Below the pieces are notes generated by a model that had not been told where the DNA came from, searched no databases, and saw only the letters and a list, made by a program, of their open reading frames with translations. From Roseovarius indicus (lineage in GTDB: Bacteria > Pseudomonadota > Alphaproteobacteria > Rhodobacterales > Rhodobacteraceae), in the NCBI RefSeq assembly GCF_008728195.1, contig NZ_CP031598.1, forward strand, positions 4,712,001 through 4,776,000: a DNA stretch of 64,000 nucleotides, in the 5' to 3' direction. This document shows positions 19,726-28,841 of this stretch, in pieces. The translations under genes were made by a program, and so were the position numbers. The stretch's first letter is position 1; every line of letters starts with the position of its first letter.

Positions 19726-19750
19726 TTGAGTATTTCTGGAACAATGAAAG
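19726..19750 (+). repeat. 25-bp intergenic repeat, copy 3
   Basis: TTGAGTATTTCTGGAAC followed by AATGAAAG, one base different from the copy at 14563. It ends 7 bp before the ATG of the ammonia-lyase-like gene, in the same orientation, and so forms most of that gene's leader. Confidence 0.65.
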
Positions 19751-19757
19751 ACGGGAC

Positions 19758-21263
19758 ATGGCAAAGCTGCTGCTGGACGGGACGGGTCTGACGGTCGAGG
19801 CACTGGCGGCGGCGGCCCGCGGCGCCGGCGGCGTGGCGCTGGCCGAGAACGGGCTGGCGAAGATGCGCGAGACCCGCGCGCTGATCGACCACGCCATCGA
19901 GAATCGCATCCCCGTCTACGGCGTCACCACCGGCCTCGGGGCGCGCTCGACAGAGGCGCTCGATGCCGAAACGCTGGCCGGCTTCTCCCTGCAAACCATC
20001 CGCGGCCGCGCCCACGCGGTTGGCGAGCCCATGCCCCGCGACACCGTCCGCGCCCTGATGCTGGCCCGGCTCAACACGCTGCTGACCGGCTATAGCGGCG
20101 CCCGGCCGGAGGTGGCGGAATACCTGGCCAAGGTGCTCGACGCCAACCTCGTGCCCGTCTCGGGCGGGCTCGGCTCGGTCGGCGGCGGCGACCTTGTCCT
20201 CAACGCCACGGTGGCGCTTGCGCTGATCGGCGAAGGAAAGATGACCAACGCCGACGGACAGGAAGGCCCCTCCGCCGACATGCTCCGCGCCGCCGGCATC
20301 GAACCGCTGCAACTGGCCCCGCGCGACGGGCTGGCGCTCGCCAACCACACCGGATTCTCGGCGGGCGAAGGCGCGCTCGCCCTCGACGGGGCTCTGACCG
20401 GCTTCGCGGCGGCACAGGCCGCGGCCTGCCTGACCATGGAAGGCTTCCGCGCCAACCTCTCCCCGCTCGACCCGCGCGCGCTCGCCGCCAAACCCCTGCC
20501 CGGCCAGTCCATCGCCGCCGAGGGTCTCCGCGCCCTGCTCGACGGCTCCGCGCTCTGGCAGCCCGGCGCCGCCCGCCGGCTGCAAGATCCACTTTCCATA
20601 CGCAACACCGTGCAGATCCACGGCGGCACCGCCGCCGCCCTCGCCAACGCCCGCCCCGTCGTCGAGACCGAACTCAACGGCGCCTCCGACAACCCCATCG
20701 CCATCGCCGAAACGGGCGAGGTCATCTCCTGCGGCGCCTATCACAGCACCGAGCTAGGCCTCGCCGTCGAATCCGTCTCCCGCGCCTGGCAGCACCTCGC
20801 CATGGGCCAGATCGCCCGCATCGCCCGCATGATGGACCCCGATTTCACCGCCCTCCCCCTCTTCCTCGCCCGCCCCGACAGCGGCTCCAACGCCTTCGCG
20901 CCGGTCCTCAAGGTGGCCGAAGACCTCGCCGCCGAAATCACCCGCGCCGCCACGCCCCAGCCCGTCTGGCCCTCGATCAACGCCAACGGCGTCGAAGACA
21001 GCCTCACCTCCGCCCCCACGGCCGCCCGCGCGCTCACCCGCATCAACGACCTCGGCCGCCGCCTGACCGCGATCGAACTGATGGTCGCCGCCCAAGCCGT
21101 CGACCTGCGCGGCGTCACGGCCGAACTCGGCCCGCCCATGGCCCGCCTGCACCAGGCCCTGCGCGCCATCGCCCCGCAGATCGACTCTGACCGCCCGCTC
21201 ACCAACGACATGGAATCGCTGGCGAAACTCATTGCCGAAGGCGGCCTGACACCCCCGGCGTGA
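19758..21263 (+). CDS. HAL/PAL-superfamily protein lacking the MIO triad
   Basis: 501 residues with overall histidine ammonia-lyase architecture: VYGVTTGLG (catalytic-type Tyr54), the LALAN segment (Asn196), SDNP, and the GEGK helix. However, the residues that cyclise to the MIO electrophile, Ala-Ser-Gly in GSVGASGDL, read Gly-Gly-Gly (142–144, SVGGGDL). The usual Tyr of QDPYSxR is Leu279 (QDPLSIR); the Arg is kept. Thus the standard ammonia-lyase mechanism looks impossible. It may be a non-lyase member or a diverged enzyme with another chemistry. It sits between an amidase and an aminotransferase on the same strand. Confidence 0.8.
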   Translation: MAKLLLDGTGLTVEALAAAARGAGGVALAENGLAKMRETRALIDHAIENRIPVYGVTTGLGARSTEALDAETLAGFSLQTIRGRAHAVGEPMPRDTVRALMLARLNTLLTGYSGARPEVAEYLAKVLDANLVPVSGGLGSVGGGDLVLNATVALALIGEGKMTNADGQEGPSADMLRAAGIEPLQLAPRDGLALANHTGFSAGEGALALDGALTGFAAAQAAACLTMEGFRANLSPLDPRALAAKPLPGQSIAAEGLRALLDGSALWQPGAARRLQDPLSIRNTVQIHGGTAAALANARPVVETELNGASDNPIAIAETGEVISCGAYHSTELGLAVESVSRAWQHLAMGQIARIARMMDPDFTALPLFLARPDSGSNAFAPVLKVAEDLAAEITRAATPQPVWPSINANGVEDSLTSAPTAARALTRINDLGRRLTAIELMVAAQAVDLRGVTAELGPPMARLHQALRAIAPQIDSDRPLTNDMESLAKLIAEGGLTPPA

Positions 21264-21385
21264 CCGGCTGCGAAAATGCCACAACCCCCTGTCAAGGCAT
21301 TGGTTTCGCTGGACCTGATGCAAGACCTCCGGTACATTTTCAGAAAACGGGGCACCAATGATCCCGGTATCTGAGGCAGGACAAG

Positions 21386-22564
21386 ATGTTTCCCGAGCGG
21401 TTTTCGAACCTTCCGGAATACGCGTTCCCGCGTTTGCGGGCGCTACTGGATTCCCATAAGCCCGGCGGCGCGCCGGCGCATATGACCATTGGCGAGCCGA
21501 AACACCCGTTTCCGGCCTGGATCACCGACGTCATCACCGAACACGCCCACGAATTCGGCAATTACCCCGCGAACGAGGGCACGCCCGAACTCCGCCAGTC
21601 GATCACCGACTGGGTGAACCGCCGTTATGGCGTCACCCTCAAGCCCGACACGAACGTGATGGCCCTCAACGGCACCCGCGAGGGGCTCTACAACGCCATG
21701 ATGGCGCTCTGCCCCGAGGCGAAGAACGGCAAGTGGCCGATGGTCCTCATCCCCAACCCGTTCTACCAGGTCTACATGGTCGCGGCCCTCAGCGTCGGCG
21801 CCGAGCCGGTCTTTCTGCCGGCCACCAAGGAAAACGGCTTCCTGCCGGATTTCAGCGAGGTCCCCGGCGATATCCTCAATCAGGTCACCGTCGCCTATCT
21901 CTGCTCGCCCTCCAACCCGCAGGGCGCCGTCGCCACGCGCGAGGACTGGGCCCACCTCATCGGCCTCGCCGAGCTCTACGACTTCAAGATCTTCGCCGAC
22001 GAATGCTATTCCGAGATCTACCGCGATGAGCCCCCCGTGGGCGCCCTCCAGGTGGCACGTGAAATGGGCGCCGACCCCGAGCGGGTCGTGATCTTCCACA
22101 GCCTCTCGAAACGCTCGAACCTGCCCGGCCTGCGCTCGGGCTTCGTGGCGGGCGGGCCGGAATCGATCCGCCGGATGAAACAGCTGCGCGCCTATGCCGG
22201 CGCGCCCCTGCCCATGCCGCTTCAGCGCGTCGCCGAAAAGGTCTGGGCAGATGAGAGCCATGTCGAGGAAAACCGCGCGCTCTATCAGGAGAAATACGCG
22301 CTGGCCGACACGATCATGAACCGCGTGCCGGGCTATCAACCGCCCGAGGCCGGGTTCTTTCTCTGGCTGCCCGTCGCCGATGGCGAGGAAGCGGCCCTGC
22401 GGCTCTGGAAGAAGACAGGCGTCCGGGTGCTCCCCGGCGCCTATCTCAGCCGCGACACTGACGCCGGGAACCCCGGCAAGAACTATATCCGGGTCGCGAT
22501 GGTGGCCCCAAAAGACGAGATGGCGGATGGCCTCACACGGCTGCGCGACTGTCTCTACACATGA
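21386..22564 (+). CDS. Class I/II PLP aminotransferase (DapC-like)
   Basis: 392 residues, fold type I. The PLP lysine is in HSLSKRSNLPGLRSGFV, with NPFYQVY, CSPSNPQGAV and ADECYSEIY around the cofactor, and the substrate carboxylate Arg near KNYIRVAMV. It is closest to the alphaproteobacterial group annotated as succinyldiaminopimelate aminotransferase (lysine branch), though aspartate or other amino acids as substrate are possible. The ATG at 21386 has an AGGACAAG leader. Its stop is 16 bp before ftsK. Confidence 0.88.
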   Translation: MFPERFSNLPEYAFPRLRALLDSHKPGGAPAHMTIGEPKHPFPAWITDVITEHAHEFGNYPANEGTPELRQSITDWVNRRYGVTLKPDTNVMALNGTREGLYNAMMALCPEAKNGKWPMVLIPNPFYQVYMVAALSVGAEPVFLPATKENGFLPDFSEVPGDILNQVTVAYLCSPSNPQGAVATREDWAHLIGLAELYDFKIFADECYSEIYRDEPPVGALQVAREMGADPERVVIFHSLSKRSNLPGLRSGFVAGGPESIRRMKQLRAYAGAPLPMPLQRVAEKVWADESHVEENRALYQEKYALADTIMNRVPGYQPPEAGFFLWLPVADGEEAALRLWKKTGVRVLPGAYLSRDTDAGNPGKNYIRVAMVAPKDEMADGLTRLRDCLYT

Positions 22565-22582
22565 TTGAGGACGAGGCGAAAC

Positions 22583-25500
22583 ATGGCATACCAGACACGC
22601 GGGCGCGACCCGTTGCTTGACAGTTCGATGGCCGAGGCAATCGAGAAGCGCGGCAAGGAACTTGCCGGGCTTGTCCTGCTGGCGATCGGGATGATGGCGA
22701 CGGCGATGATCCTGACATACCACCCCGACGACCCAAGCTGGATGTCCGCCACCGATGCGCCCGTGAAGAACTGGATGGGCCATCTCGGCGCCTCCATCGC
22801 CGCCACCGTCTTCATGGTGATCGGCTGGGGCGCGCTGGGCTTCGCCATCATGATCTGCGGCTGGGGCCTCCGCTTCACCCTCCACCAGGGCGAAGACCGC
22901 GCCGTCAGCCGGCTGATCTTCGCACCGATCTGGCTGGCGCTGCTGTCGCTCTTCGCCGCAACGCTGACGCCCGGCACAAGCTGGTCCGCCACCCACAGCT
23001 TCGGGTTGGGCGGGCTCTTCGGCGATACGGTTCTCGCCACCCTCATGGGCCTTCTGCCCTTCGGCGCGGGGCTCAGCCTCAAGCTCCTGTCGCTGATCAT
23101 GGCCGCCCTCTCGGTCGGCGTCGGCCTCTTCGTGCTCGGTGCCTCCCGCCGCGAACTGCTGCTCGCCGCCCGCTTCCTCCTCGTCGGCGTCATCATGAGC
23201 TACGCCACCTTCCGCGCCATGCTGGGCCGCGGCGCCACCGGGGCGGCACACGCCTCGATGGGCCTCAAGTCCGGCGTCCAGGGCCACCTTCAACGCCGCG
23301 CCGAGCGCCGCGCCGAGGAAGCCGCCTATGCCGAGGAAGAAGAACGCGCCGCCCGCATCGTGCCCCCTGCCCCGGCCCGCAAGCTGCGCGCCGAACCCTC
23401 CCTCGTGAACCGGCAACCCAACGCGCCCGCGGCACAGGCCGCGCCGAAAACGGCCCCCGTCGCCGCGCCGGCCCCTGCCCCGGCCCCGAAACCCGAGCCC
23501 GAGAAAACCGGCGGCCTCCTCTCCCGGATGCCCTCGCTCATCCGCCGCCCCGAACCCGAGCCGGAACCGGAACTCGTCGACCGCGAATACCACGGCGACC
23601 TGCCCGACACGCCCGGCCCCGACCGGATCCGCGCCAAGATCGCCGACGCGATCAAGTCGCGCCGCCACCCCACCGAGGAAGAGCTCGAGGTCCAGGAAAT
23701 CCCTGCCGACAAGCCCCTGACCAAGGGCCGCGGCCGTGGCCCCGACCCGCTGCTCCTCGCCCCCCGCTCGGCCCAGCTGCCGCCCGAGCCGCCGCTGACG
23801 GCGGCCCAGGCCCGCGTGCCCCAGGCCCCGATGCAAGAGCCCGTCAACGACTTCGCGACCGACGGCGCCTATGACGACGCCGCCTATGACGACAGCGATT
23901 TCGCCATCTACGACGACGAAGACAACCTGCCCCCCGAGCCGGTCCTGCAGGCCAGGCCGCGCATCCCCGCGGCCGAGCCCAAGAAGGTCGTCCAGCACCC
24001 GCCACGCAAGGCGCCGCAACCCTCCACCCAGGCCCGGGCCGAAGCCCAGCCCGCCCTGCAATTCGAGGAAAAACCGCAGTTCGACTTCGAGCTTCCGGCC
24101 CTCAGCCTGCTGACCAACCCGGCCAAGATCGAACGCCACCACCTTTCCGACGAGGCGCTCGAGGAAAACGCCCGGATGCTGGAAAACGTACTCGACGATT
24201 ACGGCGTCAAGGGCGAGATCGTCTCGGTCCGCCCCGGCCCCGTCGTCACCATGTACGAGCTGGAACCGGCCCCCGGCCTCAAGGCCTCCCGCGTGATCGG
24301 CCTGGCCGACGACATCGCCCGCTCAATGTCGGCGCTCTCGGCGCGTGTCTCCACCGTGCCGGGCCGCAGCGTCATCGGCATCGAGCTGCCCAACGACAAC
24401 CGCGAGATGGTCGTCCTGCGCGAACTCCTCGCCTCCCGCGATTTCGGCGACAGCAACATGCGCCTGCCGCTGGCACTGGGCAAGGATATCGGCGGCGATC
24501 CGGTCATTTCCAGCCTCGCCAAGATGCCCCACCTGCTCATCGCCGGCACCACCGGCTCGGGCAAGTCCGTGGCCATCAACACCATGATCCTCAGCCTCCT
24601 CTACAAGCTCACGCCAGAGGATTGCCGCCTGATCATGATCGACCCCAAGATGCTGGAACTCTCCGTCTATGACGGCATCCCGCACCTTCTCTCGCCCGTG
24701 GTGACCGACCCGAAAAAGGCGGTCGTCGCCCTGAAATGGGTCGTGGCCGAGATGGAGGAACGCTACCGGAAGATGTCCAAGATGGGCGTCCGCAATATCG
24801 ACGGCTACAACAGCCGCGTCGAAGACGCGCTCTCGCGCGGCGAGATGTTCTCGCGCACCGTCCAGACCGGCTTTGACGACGAGACCGGCGAACCCGTCTT
24901 CGAAACCGACGAATTCGCCCCCGAGAAGATGCCCTACATCGTCGTCATCGTCGACGAGATGGCCGACCTGATGATGGTCGCCGGCAAGGAGATCGAGGCC
25001 TGCATCCAGCGCCTCGCCCAGATGGCCCGCGCCTCCGGCATCCACCTCATCATGGCCACCCAGCGCCCCTCGGTCGACGTCATCACCGGCACGATCAAGG
25101 CCAACTTCCCGACCCGGATCTCCTTCCAGGTGACCTCGAAAGTCGACAGCCGCACCATCCTCGGCGAAATGGGCGCCGAGCAACTGCTCGGCATGGGCGA
25201 CATGCTCTACATGGCCGGCGGCGGCAAGATCACCCGCTGCCACGGGCCCTTCGTCTCGGACGAGGAAGTCGAGGAAGTCGTCAGCCACCTCAAGGCCTAC
25301 GGCCCGCCCGACTATGTCGGCGGCGTGCAGGAAGGCCCGGAAGAGGACAAGGCCAGCAACATCGACGCGGTCCTCGGCCTCAACACCGGCGGCAACACCG
25401 ATGGCGAGGACGCCCTCTACGACCAGGCCGTCCAGATCGCCATCACCGACAGGAAGTGCTCCACCTCCTACATCCAGCGCAAGCTGGCCATCGGCTACAA

Positions 25501-25597
25501 CAAGGCCGCGCGCCTCGTCGAGCAGATGGAGGAAGAGGGCGTCGTCAGCCCCGCCAACCACGTCGGCAAGCGCGAAATCCTCGTGCCCGAGCAATAA
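22583..25597 (+). CDS. ftsK: DNA translocase FtsK
   Basis: 1004 residues. Four N-terminal membrane helices (about 25–200), a Pro/Ala/Glu-rich linker of about 270 residues, then the motor: beta-domain, Walker [15 protein letters not shown], Walker [14 protein letters not shown] and the C-terminal winged-helix gamma domain ([20 protein letters not shown]...), which reads chromosome polarity signals. It couples septation with chromosome-dimer resolution by XerCD. The start is the ATG at 22583, not the upstream TTG. It is followed by a GC-stem terminator and lolA, a conserved neighbour. Confidence 0.97.
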   Translation: MAYQTRGRDPLLDSSMAEAIEKRGKELAGLVLLAIGMMATAMILTYHPDDPSWMSATDAPVKNWMGHLGASIAATVFMVIGWGALGFAIMICGWGLRFTLHQGEDRAVSRLIFAPIWLALLSLFAATLTPGTSWSATHSFGLGGLFGDTVLATLMGLLPFGAGLSLKLLSLIMAALSVGVGLFVLGASRRELLLAARFLLVGVIMSYATFRAMLGRGATGAAHASMGLKSGVQGHLQRRAERRAEEAAYAEEEERAARIVPPAPARKLRAEPSLVNRQPNAPAAQAAPKTAPVAAPAPAPAPKPEPEKTGGLLSRMPSLIRRPEPEPEPELVDREYHGDLPDTPGPDRIRAKIADAIKSRRHPTEEELEVQEIPADKPLTKGRGRGPDPLLLAPRSAQLPPEPPLTAAQARVPQAPMQEPVNDFATDGAYDDAAYDDSDFAIYDDEDNLPPEPVLQARPRIPAAEPKKVVQHPPRKAPQPSTQARAEAQPALQFEEKPQFDFELPALSLLTNPAKIERHHLSDEALEENARMLENVLDDYGVKGEIVSVRPGPVVTMYELEPAPGLKASRVIGLADDIARSMSALSARVSTVPGRSVIGIELPNDNREMVVLRELLASRDFGDSNMRLPLALGKDIGGDPVISSLAKMPHLLIAGTTGSGKSVAINTMILSLLYKLTPEDCRLIMIDPKMLELSVYDGIPHLLSPVVTDPKKAVVALKWVVAEMEERYRKMSKMGVRNIDGYNSRVEDALSRGEMFSRTVQTGFDDETGEPVFETDEFAPEKMPYIVVIVDEMADLMMVAGKEIEACIQRLAQMARASGIHLIMATQRPSVDVITGTIKANFPTRISFQVTSKVDSRTILGEMGAEQLLGMGDMLYMAGGGKITRCHGPFVSDEEVEEVVSHLKAYGPPDYVGGVQEGPEEDKASNIDAVLGLNTGGNTDGEDALYDQAVQIAITDRKCSTSYIQRKLAIGYNKAARLVEQMEEEGVVSPANHVGKREILVPEQ

Positions 25598-25643
25598 CCC
25601 TCGCGCCCCGGGCCCGACCCGGGGCCCCTTGCGGAAAACCCGA

Positions 25644-25672
25644 CGCCCCGGCCCCAAGGTCCGGGGCGTTTC
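25644..25672 (+). terminator. Terminator after ftsK
   Basis: Perfect 8-bp stem CGCCCCGG/CCGGGGCG with a 9-base loop, followed by GTTTC. It lies 47 bp after the ftsK stop and 76 bp before lolA. The U-run is short. Confidence 0.55.
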
Positions 25673-25747
25673 ACCTTACCCCCCTGCCCCGCAAATTTCC
25701 GTGATCGACATGGTGCAATTCCCCGCACCAGCGCCTAGATACGAGGC

Positions 25748-26353
25748 ATGACCATGATACGCACCCTCCTGGCCTCGGCCGCCCTCTCTCTCGCGGCTCT
25801 GCCCGCAGCGGCCGAGCAGCTATCGCTGAACGAAATCTCGGGCTATCTCAACAGCTTCAAGAGCGCTCAGGGCAAGTTCACCCAGATCAACGAAGATCAG
25901 ACGATCTCGACCGGCCAGATCTACATCAAGCGTCCCGGCCGGGTGCGCTTCGAATACGATCCGCCCGACGAAACGCTGGTGCTGGCCGACGGCACCCGCG
26001 TCGGCGTGATCGACCCCAAGTCGAACACCGGCCCCGAGGCCTATCCGCTCCACCGCACGCCGCTCAAGATCATCCTCGCCAACAACGTGGATTTCACCCG
26101 CGAGCGCATGGTCACCGGCCATGAAAGCGACGGCAAGACCACAACCGTCCGCGCGCAGGATCCCGAAAACCCCGATTACGGCAGCATCGAGCTCGTCTTC
26201 ACCGACAACCCGGTCGAGCTGCGCCAGTGGGTCGTCACCGACGACACCGGCACGCGCACGACGGTTGTGCTGGGCGATCTGAAAACTGGCATGCAGCTCG
26301 ATGACGAACAGTTCGTCATCCCCGGCGTCGGCGTGGAGAAACGCGACCGGTAA
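25748..26353 (+). CDS. lolA: LolA-family outer-membrane lipoprotein carrier
   Basis: 201 residues, with an N-terminal signal peptide cut near residue 23 (AALPAAAEQ). The mature domain has the LolA pattern: GKFTQINEDQTISTGQIYIKRPGRVRFEYDPPDE, then VGVIDPKS and the PLHRTPLKIIL segment. It carries lipoproteins through the periplasm from LolCDE to the outer membrane. An alternative start two codons later (ATG at 25754) is equally possible. The gene order ftsK–lolA is conserved in alphaproteobacteria. Confidence 0.92.
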   Translation: MTMIRTLLASAALSLAALPAAAEQLSLNEISGYLNSFKSAQGKFTQINEDQTISTGQIYIKRPGRVRFEYDPPDETLVLADGTRVGVIDPKSNTGPEAYPLHRTPLKIILANNVDFTRERMVTGHESDGKTTTVRAQDPENPDYGSIELVFTDNPVELRQWVVTDDTGTRTTVVLGDLKTGMQLDDEQFVIPGVGVEKRDR

Positions 26354-26385
26354 ATCTTCCCTCGTGAAGACCAGACCTTGAAAAA

Positions 26386-26416
26386 CCGGGCAGCGCCATG
26401 GCGCGGCTTTTTTCCG
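26386..26416 (+). terminator. Terminator after lolA
   Basis: The palindrome GCGCCATGGCGC at 26393–26404 is followed by GGCTTTTTT. This is a good rho-independent signal about 35 bp after the lolA stop. Confidence 0.65.
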
Positions 26417-26477
26417 GGCCGGGATCGGCGTCACTGCGCCCATCCCCACACGTCCTTCAACAGGACAACCTGACAGG

Positions 26478-26508
26478 AAAAACGCCGCTACCCGACCCGG
26501 GAAGCGGC
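26478..26508 (-). terminator. Terminator of the SLT lipoprotein gene
   Basis: On the minus strand a stem GCCGCTTCCC/GGGTAGCGGC (one mismatch) is followed by GTTTTTCC. It begins about 10 bp after the stop codon at 26518. Confidence 0.7.
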
Positions 26509-26517
26509 CTTTCCGTT

Positions 26518-27105
26518 TCAGTACCTACGGCAACTCGCCAGCTGCGCCTCATAGGCTTTCGCCCGCGCCGCCGTCTTGTCGGCCACCCGCACCAGCCACG
26601 CCTTCTTGTTGTAGCTGCCGCTCCGGTAACCGCCCCGGCCTTCGTGATAGGCAAGGTACTGGTTGCGCGTGTCATGCCGCGAGATGCCGAGATGCTCGGT
26701 CGTCTTCGCCATGTACCAGCCCATGAAGTCGGTCGCGTCGTGGATGTCGTTCCGCCGGGCGCGGTAGCGCCCCTGCTCTTCCTTGTATTCCTCCCACGTG
26801 CCGTCAAGCGCCTGGCTGTACCCGTAGGCCGAACTGATCCGGCCCATCGGGATCACCCCCAGCGTCCAGCGGAAGGGCGTGCGCGCCTCCCCGTCGAACT
26901 TGCTCTCCTGGTAGATGGTCGCCATCTGCACGTGAATGGGAATGCCCCATTGCCGTTCCGTCGCACGGAAGGCGCGGGCATATTGCGGCCGCTCGCGCAG
27001 GATCACGCAAGCGTCGTCAAGATTGTCGGGCGCGGGTCCGGCAGTGCGGCCGCCACACGACCCCACCAACAAAACCAATAATATCGCGCGAAGAGTTCTG
27101 CTCAT
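26518..27105 (-). CDS. SLT-type lytic transglycosylase lipoprotein
   Basis: 195 residues. N-terminal lipoprotein signal peptide MSRTLRAILLVLLVGSCGG (lipobox VGSC). A lysozyme-like SLT core follows with catalytic Glu in MATIYQESKFDG, then AYGYSQALDGTWEEY and YLAYHEGRGGYRSG. It cleaves peptidoglycan at MurNAc–GlcNAc bonds, anchored in the outer membrane. The start is the ATG at 27105 with a GAGAGG site; the frame is open much further upstream but without similarity. It is divergent from hspQ by 183 bp. Confidence 0.88.
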   Translation of the reverse strand: MSRTLRAILLVLLVGSCGGRTAGPAPDNLDDACVILRERPQYARAFRATERQWGIPIHVQMATIYQESKFDGEARTPFRWTLGVIPMGRISSAYGYSQALDGTWEEYKEEQGRYRARRNDIHDATDFMGWYMAKTTEHLGISRHDTRNQYLAYHEGRGGYRSGSYNKKAWLVRVADKTAARAKAYEAQLASCRRY

Positions 27106-27288
27106 CTGCCTCTCGCTTTTTTCGTCTTTTTTTCCATTGTAACCCATAGAAGGGCTTTGGGAAATCCCGAATTCGGGCCGGCAAACTGTCATAGGCGGGT
27201 TCACACACTGTTTCTCCGCCCATTCCCAGCCGGCATTGGACAAACGGGCCTTGAAAGCGCTAATATCTGCGTTTAGGGGCTGTTTTGA

Positions 27289-27615
27289 ATGTATACGACA
27301 CGTGCGAAATATCACTTGGGTCAAGTTGTGCGCCACCGGAAGCATCCGTTCCGGGGGGTGGTCTTCGACGTCGATCCCGAATTCTCCAACACCGAGGAGT
27401 GGTACGAGTCCCTCCCCGAGGAGAGCCGCCCGTCGAAGGAACAGCCCTTCTACCACCTGCTCGCCGAAAACGACCAGAGCTACTACATCGCCTATGTCAG
27501 CGAACAGAACCTGATCGCCGACTATTCCGGCGAACCGGTGGGTCACCCCGACATCCCCGATCTCTTCGGCCCGTTCGAAGACGGCCACTACCCGCTGCAT
27601 TTCCAGCTCAACTGA
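27289..27615 (+). CDS. hspQ: Heat shock protein HspQ
   Basis: 108 residues. The hemimethylated-DNA-binding/YccV-type fold shows in AKYHLGQVVRHRKHPFRGVVFDVDPEF and QPFYHLLAENDQSYYIAYVSEQNL. HspQ is an accessory factor for Lon-type proteolysis in enterobacteria and is widespread in alphaproteobacteria. The ATG at 27289 overlaps an out-of-frame ATG at 27285 that gives no similarity. A hairpin of the GGTGGGT type follows 6 bp after the stop. Confidence 0.92.
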   Translation: MYTTRAKYHLGQVVRHRKHPFRGVVFDVDPEFSNTEEWYESLPEESRPSKEQPFYHLLAENDQSYYIAYVSEQNLIADYSGEPVGHPDIPDLFGPFEDGHYPLHFQLN

Positions 27616-27621
27616 CCGGGC

Positions 27622-27639
27622 GGTGGGTTTGCACCCACC
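27622..27639. repeat. GGTGGGT hairpin, copy 1
   Basis: GGTGGGT-TTGC-ACCCACC, a 7-bp perfect stem right after hspQ. The same stem with loop GCCA recurs at 45701 and 57367, and in imperfect form at 28819. It probably helps end the hspQ transcript. Confidence 0.6.
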
Positions 27640-27709
27640 CTACATTCCCCTGATGTGCAGGGCGGGCCTCGCGCCCCCCATTCGCCGTCATCCGTAGCAA
27701 CTGTCTTTC

Positions 27710-28645
27710 TTATCCTGCCGCTGGCCGGTGCTCTCTTTGATCCCGCAGCATTGCGTTGAGGACGGTGAGCAGCTTGCGGGCGCAGGCGACGATGGCGAGT
27801 TTGACCGGTTTTCCCGCCTCCTGCAGCTTGCGCCGGAAGGCCCTTAGCGCCGGGTCATACCGGCTGGCGATGAACCCCGCGAGGTAGAGCGTGCGCCGCA
27901 CCTCCGCGCGGCCGCCCCAGATCCGCCGCTTCCCCCGGAACCGGCCGCTGTCGCAGGCATGCGGCGCCAGACCGGCGAGGCTGGCGATCGCCCGGCGGTC
28001 GAGACGGCCCAGCTCGGGCAGCCGGGCCAGCAGGCTTGCCGCCAGCAGCGGCCCCACCCCCGGCATCGTCCGCAAGAGGCGCGACCGGTCCGACAGCGCC
28101 TCATCCGCCCCGATCACCGCGGCGATCTCGGCCTCGAGCTTGCCGATCCGGCGGCGCAGCAGCGCGATCATGCTGCCGATATCGCGGCGGACAGAGGCAT
28201 CGCGGGCCTGACGCAGGCGCGCCATCTCGGCCCGCAGCATCGCGCCGAGATCGTCCCGGCGGCCCATCAGGCCGGCCAGCCGCGCCCGCCCGGGATCGGC
28301 CGGCGGCGTCGGGCGCAAAGCCAGCGCCCGACCCATCTCCGCCAGCACCCGGGCATCGACCCGGTCGGTCTTGGCCAGCCGGCCCGTGGCGCGGGCGAAC
28401 TCCCGCGCCTGCCGCGGGTTGACCCGGGCGTAGGTGACATCCGCCGCGCCGAGCGCCTCGGCCAGCGGGTGCTCGTACCCGCCCGAGGCCTCGAACACCA
28501 CCAGCGCCCCCCGGGCCCGGGCGGCGAAAGCCCGAAGCTCGGCGGTCGCCATCGGCACCCGCTCCGCCCGACCGGTGGAAAGAAAGAAGACGTCGATCCA
28601 GTCCTTGGCGATATCGACGCCGATGACATCTTGTGGCAAAGTCAT
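27710..28645 (-). CDS. IS110-family transposase (DEDD recombinase)
   Basis: 311 residues, full length for the family. The RuvC-like DEDD domain shows VIGVDIAKDWIDVFF (first Asp), VVFEASGGYE (Glu) and KTDRVDARVLAEM (Asp). The C-terminal transposase_20 domain has PGVGPLLAASLLA, LAGLAPHACDSGRFRGKRRIWGG with the conserved Ser, and the YLAGFIASRYDP helix. It looks intact and possibly active. It catalyses DNA cleavage and exchange for the element. Confidence 0.93.
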   Translation of the reverse strand: MTLPQDVIGVDIAKDWIDVFFLSTGRAERVPMATAELRAFAARARGALVVFEASGGYEHPLAEALGAADVTYARVNPRQAREFARATGRLAKTDRVDARVLAEMGRALALRPTPPADPGRARLAGLMGRRDDLGAMLRAEMARLRQARDASVRRDIGSMIALLRRRIGKLEAEIAAVIGADEALSDRSRLLRTMPGVGPLLAASLLARLPELGRLDRRAIASLAGLAPHACDSGRFRGKRRIWGGRAEVRRTLYLAGFIASRYDPALRAFRRKLQEAGKPVKLAIVACARKLLTVLNAMLRDQREHRPAAG

Positions 28646-28815
28646 GGGGCCTGTCCTTGATCTGCGGGATCGGCTGGTTGCACAGCCCTCCCTGGCAACT
28701 GTTCAGGTTTGACAACGGTCGGCAGACGAGCCCCGGGCTACGCGACGGTCTCAAGGACCAAGGGTGGGACGGGGTCTCGCCTGCCGATACACAATATCGC
28801 ACAGATCAAAGAGAC
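28646..28815 (-). ncRNA. Possible bridge-RNA region of the IS110 element
   Basis: The 170 bp on the 5-prime side of the transposase gene is non-coding and contains several short self-complementary stretches, such as GGCTGTGCAACCAGCC. In IS110-group elements the 5-prime non-coding end encodes a structured bridge RNA of about this length that binds target and donor DNA. This call rests on element type and position only; no structure was verified. Confidence 0.3.
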
Positions 28816-28818
28816 AAG

Positions 28819-28836
28819 GGTGGGTGCCAACCCCCC
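28819..28836. repeat. GGTGGGT hairpin, imperfect copy
   Basis: GGTGGGT-GCCA-ACCCCCC, the same arm and loop as the copies at 45701 and 57367 with one mismatch in the second arm. It lies 6 bp from the gamma-glutamyltransferase stop, just outside the IS element. Confidence 0.45.
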
Positions 28837-28841
28837 CCGGC

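Larger units (their letters stand above)
27690..28815 (-). mobile_element. IS110-family insertion sequence (boundaries approximate)
   Basis: A single transposase gene with a short 3-prime flank and about 170 bp of non-coding DNA on its 5-prime side. IS110 elements lack clear inverted ends and make no or short target duplications, so the ends cannot be fixed by eye. The element separates hspQ from the gamma-glutamyltransferase gene and is flanked by two GGTGGGT hairpins (27622 and 28819), which probably belonged to one intergenic palindrome cluster before insertion. Confidence 0.7.

Noticed and set aside
21443..24142. 899-codon minus-strand open frame
   Set aside because: Antisense to the aminotransferase and ftsK, both certain genes.
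27250..27280. CTTGAAAG as a sigma-32 minus-35 box for hspQ
   Set aside because: No acceptable minus-10 at the proper distance was found.
27690..28815. Terminal inverted repeats for the IS element
   Set aside because: None could be seen, as expected for IS110; element ends left approximate.
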